From Sutterella sp. (GTDB taxonomy: Bacteria; Pseudomonadota; Gammaproteobacteria; Burkholderiales; Burkholderiaceae_F): 9,766 nt of DNA. Positions within the stretch are counted from its first letter, which is position 1, and every line of letters starts with the position of its first letter. Made by a program: the position numbers and the translations under genes. The notes beneath the pieces were generated by a model. That model was not told the DNA's origin, made no database searches, and saw only the letters and a list, made by a program, of their open reading frames with translations. Shown here in pieces: positions 6,800-9,766 of the stretch. Location: the NCBI GenBank assembly GCA_020025915.1, contig JAHHRH010000051.1, positions 1 through 9,766 of the forward strand. The letters run 5' to 3'.

Positions 6800-6835
6800 G
6801 GGCTGCCGGGAATTTGTCATGTTCCCAGCGGGCCC
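6800..6835. other. GC-rich imperfect hairpin in the permease leader
   Basis: GGGAA (6808-6812) pairs with TTCCC (6822-6826) around a 9-base loop. Outer pairs continue with a G·T wobble, a bulge and GGG/CCC at the base (6800-6802 with 6833-6835). On the minus strand the run of six T lies before the stem, not after it, so this is not an intrinsic terminator. It may be a leader structure of the permease mRNA. Confidence 0.35.
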
Positions 6836-7177
6836 AAAAAAGACATGCGAAAGCGCGAATTTTTTGAACGTCTTCATGCTAACAAACTTGTGGAAAATAC
6901 GCGATAGTGGATAGGGGAAGTCCTTAGCTTGAGAGGTTTTGTCTATAAAAGATCACAGGTGATTCATTTTTATGATTTTTTAAGAAATTGGAGTACGTAG
7001 ATATACTGAAGGTTTGGATTTTAGTTGGAAGATGACTGAATTGCGTTATTGTTTGTCAACATGTGATCATGAACAGTTTTCTGCTCAAAAATCGATCAAC
7101 AAAGTCGTTGTTATGTCAAGATCACGCTCCTAAGGTTTAACGAGAAGTTGTTTATCAGGGTAATAGTTTTCCTTGAC

Positions 7178-7206
7178 TTTACGGATTTTGGTGATCGGCG
7201 TAAACT
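7178..7206 (+). promoter_or_regulatory. Candidate sigma-70 promoter of the gene at 7282
   Basis: TTTACG (7178-7183) and TAAACT (7201-7206) are each 4 of 6 to the -35 and -10 consensus, with an ideal 17-base spacer. The predicted transcription start, around 7213, falls inside the Fur-box-like site. A better -35 match, TTGACT (7173-7178), overlaps but would give a 22-base spacer. Confidence 0.45.
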
Positions 7207-7208
7207 AT

Positions 7209-7223
7209 TGAGAATAATAATCA
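7209..7223 (+). promoter_or_regulatory. Fur-box-like site
   Basis: TGAGAATAATAATCA matches the 7-1-7 Fur operator TGATAATnATTATCA at 12 of 14 specified bases. It lies immediately downstream of the candidate -10, where bound Fur with iron would block transcription. Fur binding in proteobacteria is established knowledge; its use at this site is inferred from the match and placement. Confidence 0.55.
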
Positions 7224-7281
7224 TCGCGGACTAGGTTGGGCGCAGAGTGAGCTACGCTTAAGTCTCTCAACGACAAATAAG

Positions 7282-8238
7282 ATGGCGCTGATGCACTTTA
7301 TGTTCGTGGTCCGCCTCACAAGCAAATCGTCGAAAAAAATGAACATCCCCACACACGATGTAAAAATTGTGGAAGAAATCCACGAAGCTTTGGATCGCAT
7401 CACCCAAGCCGCTACGAGCCTCTTTAATGATTGGCAGCACGCAAGATCATTTTTACCGAGTGGTTGCCGACCACTTATGGAGATGCTGACGCAAGAACAA
7501 ACGCTTTGGATGGAGCGCTTCGATAAAGAATTGCAAACGGGTAACGCTAAAACGTTGGTGGTTAGCTTTGAACGCTTTTCTCAGGCTGTGCATCACCGCG
7601 TTGAGGCACACGCTGCAAGTCCTTTGGCATTAGTAGGTGAAGTCTTTGAAAATGACGAAGAAGAGCGTCTTTTTTTTCGTCGTTGGAAGGCCTTTCTTGA
7701 TGGTGGCATTGGCACAATTGCACGCACCTTTCAGGTCGATGACGTGATTTTTGCTGCTCAGATTGTCGCTAGCTATCAATTGGTGGGCGCTTTACGCGAA
7801 ATAACCTCGGTGTGGACGCATCTGTCGCCTTCTGTTCGTCACGAGATTGCGCTTCAGTTTAGAGAGAATGCGCAAGCCTTGAGTGACGCTTATGGCACAG
7901 CGTCGAGCGCAGACTTTATTTTGATGAAAGAGCGCTTTGCAGAACGCCTGCGCGCTTCGTGCCGGACGGCACTCTCTGATGAGACCTTTGCCGTCGAAGA
8001 GGGAGATCGTGATTTAACGCTCTTTAGGGCAGCGGCCGATCGCTTTACGCGTGGTGTGGTATCAACCGTCAAGAGCGCCATCGTGAATGGCGAGCGTGGC
8101 GGTGAAGAGGCTGTCAAGAACTTTCGTTATACCTTAGAGGCGGGCGCGATTTTCTTACGTTTACCTGACGGCGACGAGCAGACAGACTATTACCGTCGAT
8201 CCCTATTGCCGCGATTAGAGGCGTTACTCGCTCCGTAA
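7282..8238 (+). CDS. Hypothetical protein, largely alpha-helical, possibly iron-regulated
   Basis: I do not recognise this family. The longest frame encodes 318 aa. It appears mostly helical and charged, with no signal peptide in the main part and no membrane segment, so it is probably cytoplasmic. Noticeable stretches are VKIVEEIHEALDRITQ, DEEERLFFRRWKAFLDGG, DDVIFAAQIVASYQLVGALR and the C-terminal RRSLLPRLEALLAP. No classic catalytic or metal-binding motif stands out, although several His residues occur near HARSFLP and AVHHRVEAHA. The start is uncertain: ATG 7282 is the first, but MALMHFMFVVRLTSKSSKK looks atypical. ATG 7339 (after an A-rich stretch, giving 299 aa and MNIPTHDVK) is equally likely. 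Neither has a Shine-Dalgarno sequence. A promoter-like pair and a Fur-box-like site precede it, suggesting repression by iron. It is a single gene converging on alaA, with a terminator between them. Confidence 0.75.
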   Translation: MALMHFMFVVRLTSKSSKKMNIPTHDVKIVEEIHEALDRITQAATSLFNDWQHARSFLPSGCRPLMEMLTQEQTLWMERFDKELQTGNAKTLVVSFERFSQAVHHRVEAHAASPLALVGEVFENDEEERLFFRRWKAFLDGGIGTIARTFQVDDVIFAAQIVASYQLVGALREITSVWTHLSPSVRHEIALQFRENAQALSDAYGTASSADFILMKERFAERLRASCRTALSDETFAVEEGDRDLTLFRAAADRFTRGVVSTVKSAIVNGERGGEEAVKNFRYTLEAGAIFLRLPDGDEQTDYYRRSLLPRLEALLAP

Positions 8239-8258
8239 TGTAAGAGTATTTACTCCGA

Positions 8259-8294
8259 TAAAAACGCCCGTAAGCGTTGATGCTTGCGGGCGTT
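8259..8294 (-). terminator. Intrinsic terminator of alaA
   Basis: A 13-bp stem with one T·G wobble is formed by AACGCCCGTAAGC (8263-8275) and GCTTGCGGGCGTT (8282-8294) around a 6-base loop. On the minus strand it is followed by T-rich sequence (GTTTTTATC), and it lies 16 bp after the alaA stop. The converging gene at 7282-8238 may also use the stem, but on that strand the T tract is lacking. Confidence 0.85.
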
Positions 8295-8310
8295 AAGGTC
8301 TCTGTGGCCG

Positions 8311-9558
8311 TTAAGCGCTTATTTGGCTTGCTTTACTTGCATGCGCCGCGCGATAGGCTGCTAAGAAGTCCGCAATACGGGCGATGGCTTCACGCAACTG
8401 CGTTTCATGCGGCAAAAAGACCACACGGAAGTGGTCTGGATGCGGCCAGTTAAAACCAGTCCCTTGCACTAATAAGACGCGTGTCGCTTCTAAGAGCTGC
8501 TTAAAGAACTCACGGTCATCCTCAATGGGGTACATCTTCGGATCAAGACGTGGGAACATATAGAGTGACCCCTGCGGCTTCACACAGGTGACACCAGGGA
8601 TCTGTGTGAGGAGTTCCCAAGCGAGGTCACGTTGTACGCGTAAGCGCCCGCCTTCGGCGACTAAGTCATTAATGGACTGATAGCCACCCAAGGCTGTTTG
8701 AATGGCCCACTGACCCGGTACGTTGGCGCAGAGCTTCATGTTGGCCAGCATATTGAGACCAGTGATATAGTCCTTGGCAAGCAGCTTGTTGCCAGAGATG
8801 ATCATCCAGCCTGCACGATAGCCACAGGCACGGTAGGCCTTCGAGAGCGAATTAAACGTGATCGTGAGGACGTCGGTCGAAAGGCTAGCGATGGCCGTAT
8901 GCTTGATGTCATCGTAAATAATCTTGTCGTAGACCTCGTCAGAGAAGATGATGAGGTCATGCTCGCGAGCAATCTGAATGATCTTGAGGAGCGTTTCTTT
9001 GGGGTAGACGGCCCCCGTCGGGTTATTGGGATTAATGATGACAATGCCACGGGTATGCTCGTTAATCTTGCTACGAATGTCATCGAGGTCGGGCTGCCAA
9101 CCGTTAGATTCGTCGCAAAGGTAGTGCACAGGCTTACCGCCAGAGAGGCTCGTTGTTGCCGTCCAAAGTGGATAGTCAGGCATCGGAATGAGGAGTTCAT
9201 CGTCTTCATCTAAGAGTGCATTCGTCGCTAAAGCGATAAGGTCTGAAGCCCCATTACCTAAATAAATATCGTCGAGTGTGACACCCTTGATGCCCAATTG
9301 CTGCGTGTAGTGCATGACAGCCTTACGGGCGGCGAAGATACCTTTACTATCAGAATAGCCAGCAGAATTCGGGAGATTCAAAATCATGTCGCGCTGAACT
9401 TCTTCAGGGACATCAAAACCGAAGGGGGCTGTGTTTCCAATATTCAATTTGATGAGTTGCTGCCCCTGTGCTTCCATTTCTTTGGCGCGATCCACGATCG
9501 GACCTCGAATGTCATAAAGCACATTGTCTAACTTCTTCGATTTTTTGATAGGTTTCAT
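8311..9558 (-). CDS. alaA: AlaA-type glutamate-pyruvate aminotransferase
   Basis: PLP-dependent class I/II aminotransferase that makes alanine from pyruvate and glutamate (L-glutamate + pyruvate = 2-oxoglutarate + L-alanine), in the cytoplasm. The product is 415 aa against about 405 for E. coli AlaA, which it resembles along its whole length: KLDNVLYDIRGP near the N-terminus, KLNIGNTAPFGFD (37-49), PDYPLWTA (127-134), VHYLCDESNGWQPDLDDIR (144-162), GIVIINPNNPTGAVY (171-185) and LCANVPGQWAIQTALGGYQS. Catalytic residues are in place: Asn179 in NPNNPTG, Asp207 and Tyr210 in FSDEVYDKI, PLP-binding Lys240 in SLSKAYR, Arg248, and the carboxylate-binding Arg in DHFRVVFLP. A short Ala/Ser-rich tail extends the C-terminus. 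The ATG at 9558 has only a weak GAGAG 5 bases upstream. It is transcribed alone and ends at the terminator just downstream. Confidence 0.95.
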   Translation of the reverse strand: MKPIKKSKKLDNVLYDIRGPIVDRAKEMEAQGQQLIKLNIGNTAPFGFDVPEEVQRDMILNLPNSAGYSDSKGIFAARKAVMHYTQQLGIKGVTLDDIYLGNGASDLIALATNALLDEDDELLIPMPDYPLWTATTSLSGGKPVHYLCDESNGWQPDLDDIRSKINEHTRGIVIINPNNPTGAVYPKETLLKIIQIAREHDLIIFSDEVYDKIIYDDIKHTAIASLSTDVLTITFNSLSKAYRACGYRAGWMIISGNKLLAKDYITGLNMLANMKLCANVPGQWAIQTALGGYQSINDLVAEGGRLRVQRDLAWELLTQIPGVTCVKPQGSLYMFPRLDPKMYPIEDDREFFKQLLEATRVLLVQGTGFNWPHPDHFRVVFLPHETQLREAIARIADFLAAYRAAHASKASQISA

Positions 9559-9684
9559 GCCGTCTCTCGCTTTCTTTTATTGAATCAGTGCTATGAGTCT
9601 TGATGAGTTCGATTGAAAACACCTTTTTATAGATGTGATTTATTGAGTTTACGCGCTGAAGCCTGAAATAGAAAGCAAAGCGCC

Positions 9685-9703
9685 ATAAAAAACGCCCGTC
9701 TAA
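9685..9703 (-). terminator. Probable terminator arm of a minus-strand gene beyond the window, apparently interrupted
   Basis: On the minus strand GCTTAGACGGGCG is followed by TTTTTTAT, exactly how the right arm and T tail of the other terminators here look. The expected partner arm is not adjacent. Only 7 bp (CGTCTAA, 9697-9703, with TTAGACG, 9755-9761) can pair, across 51 bases that include TGAACTATCCCCA. The other arm may lie beyond an inserted element, or the terminator may be weak. Confidence 0.45.
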
Positions 9704-9712
9704 GCATTATGT

Positions 9713-9766
9713 TGAACTATCCCCACTTTGTGAGACAGTTTTAACAACGGCGGTTTAGACGCCACT
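9713..9766. mobile_element. Possible insertion-sequence end, truncated by the window edge
   Basis: TGAACTATCCCCACTTTGTG, starting at 9713, has the look of an IS3-type terminal inverted repeat: it begins with TG and has a CCCC block followed by GTGAGAC. It interrupts the loop side of a terminator-like stem. No transposase reading frame is visible in the 54 bases left, so the call rests on pattern alone. Its first 13 bases recur at 518-530. Confidence 0.3.

Larger units (their letters stand above)
6722..7281. other. 560-bp gene-free region between two divergent genes
   Basis: No convincing coding sequence is seen on either strand. The left third is mixed in composition and contains a GC-rich hairpin (6800-6835) in the presumed leader of the permease gene. 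The middle (about 6930-7170) is AT-rich and shows no gene, tRNA or clear repeat. The right end carries a promoter-like pair and a Fur-box-like site. The length exceeds what two promoters need, so a small RNA or a lost gene is possible, but I see no direct sign of either. Confidence 0.5.

Noticed and set aside
6722..6840. Possible guanidine-type riboswitch ahead of the permease gene
   Set aside because: I looked for the paired ACGR-loop hairpins of the mini-ykkC type and could not find them; only one imperfect hairpin is present.
6705..6914. 69-codon open frame across the permease start and leader
   Set aside because: It overlaps the start of the permease gene, has no ribosome binding site, and its translation has no domain-like features.
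1582..7271. TCTCTCAACG shared by the tctC leader (from about 1583) and the leader of the gene at 7282 (from about 7262)
   Set aside because: A 10-base match between two places is expected many times by chance in a window of this size.
8698..9213. 171-codon open frame on the plus strand
   Set aside because: It is antisense to alaA, which matches the E. coli enzyme along its whole length; the frame is a by-product of codon use.

Overview
The window reads as a chromosomal stretch of a betaproteobacterium. The best guess is a host-associated Burkholderiales of the Sutterellaceae type (Sutterella/Parasutterella-like). The reasons are the moderate GC content, a complete tripartite tricarboxylate transporter (TTT/'Bug') operon, which is typical of this order, and an AlaA-type aminotransferase of proteobacterial type. 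This placement is inferred from gene content; there is no marker gene here to prove it.

Layout from left to right. Positions 1-490 hold a 5'-truncated Fic-domain gene with a degraded catalytic motif, preceded by a perfect inverted repeat. A minus-strand intrinsic terminator at 491-544 ends the operon tctB-tctA-tctC (3586 down to 564, minus strand), which encodes the small membrane subunit, the large permease and the periplasmic solute-binding protein. Upstream of tctB lie an AT-rich palindrome and then the terminator of the next minus-strand gene, a secreted protein (3918-4607) resembling the VasI-like family. Divergent from it is a GntR/HutC regulator with a palindromic operator-like site just ahead of its start. 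The regulator converges, with a 4-bp gap, on a minus-strand DMT/EamA permease (5618-6721).

A gene-free stretch of 560 bp follows (6722-7281). Its right end carries a promoter-like pair and a sequence close to the Fur-box consensus, placed at the expected transcription start of an unrecognised plus-strand gene (7282-8238). That gene converges on alaA (8311-9558, minus), with a strong minus-strand terminator between them. The last approximately 80 bp look like one arm of another minus-strand terminator interrupted by what may be an insertion-sequence end.

How the genes may work together: TctC would capture an organic acid in the periplasm and hand it to TctA/TctB. The HutC-type regulator and the DMT permease nearby suggest a small-metabolite uptake/efflux neighbourhood, but the sequence does not show which promoter the regulator controls. 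I see no clearly new multi-gene system. The best leads are the Fur-box-like site ahead of an unknown gene, the 13-bp sequence shared by two terminator loops, the decayed fic remnant, and the VasI-like secreted protein with no type VI secretion genes beside it.
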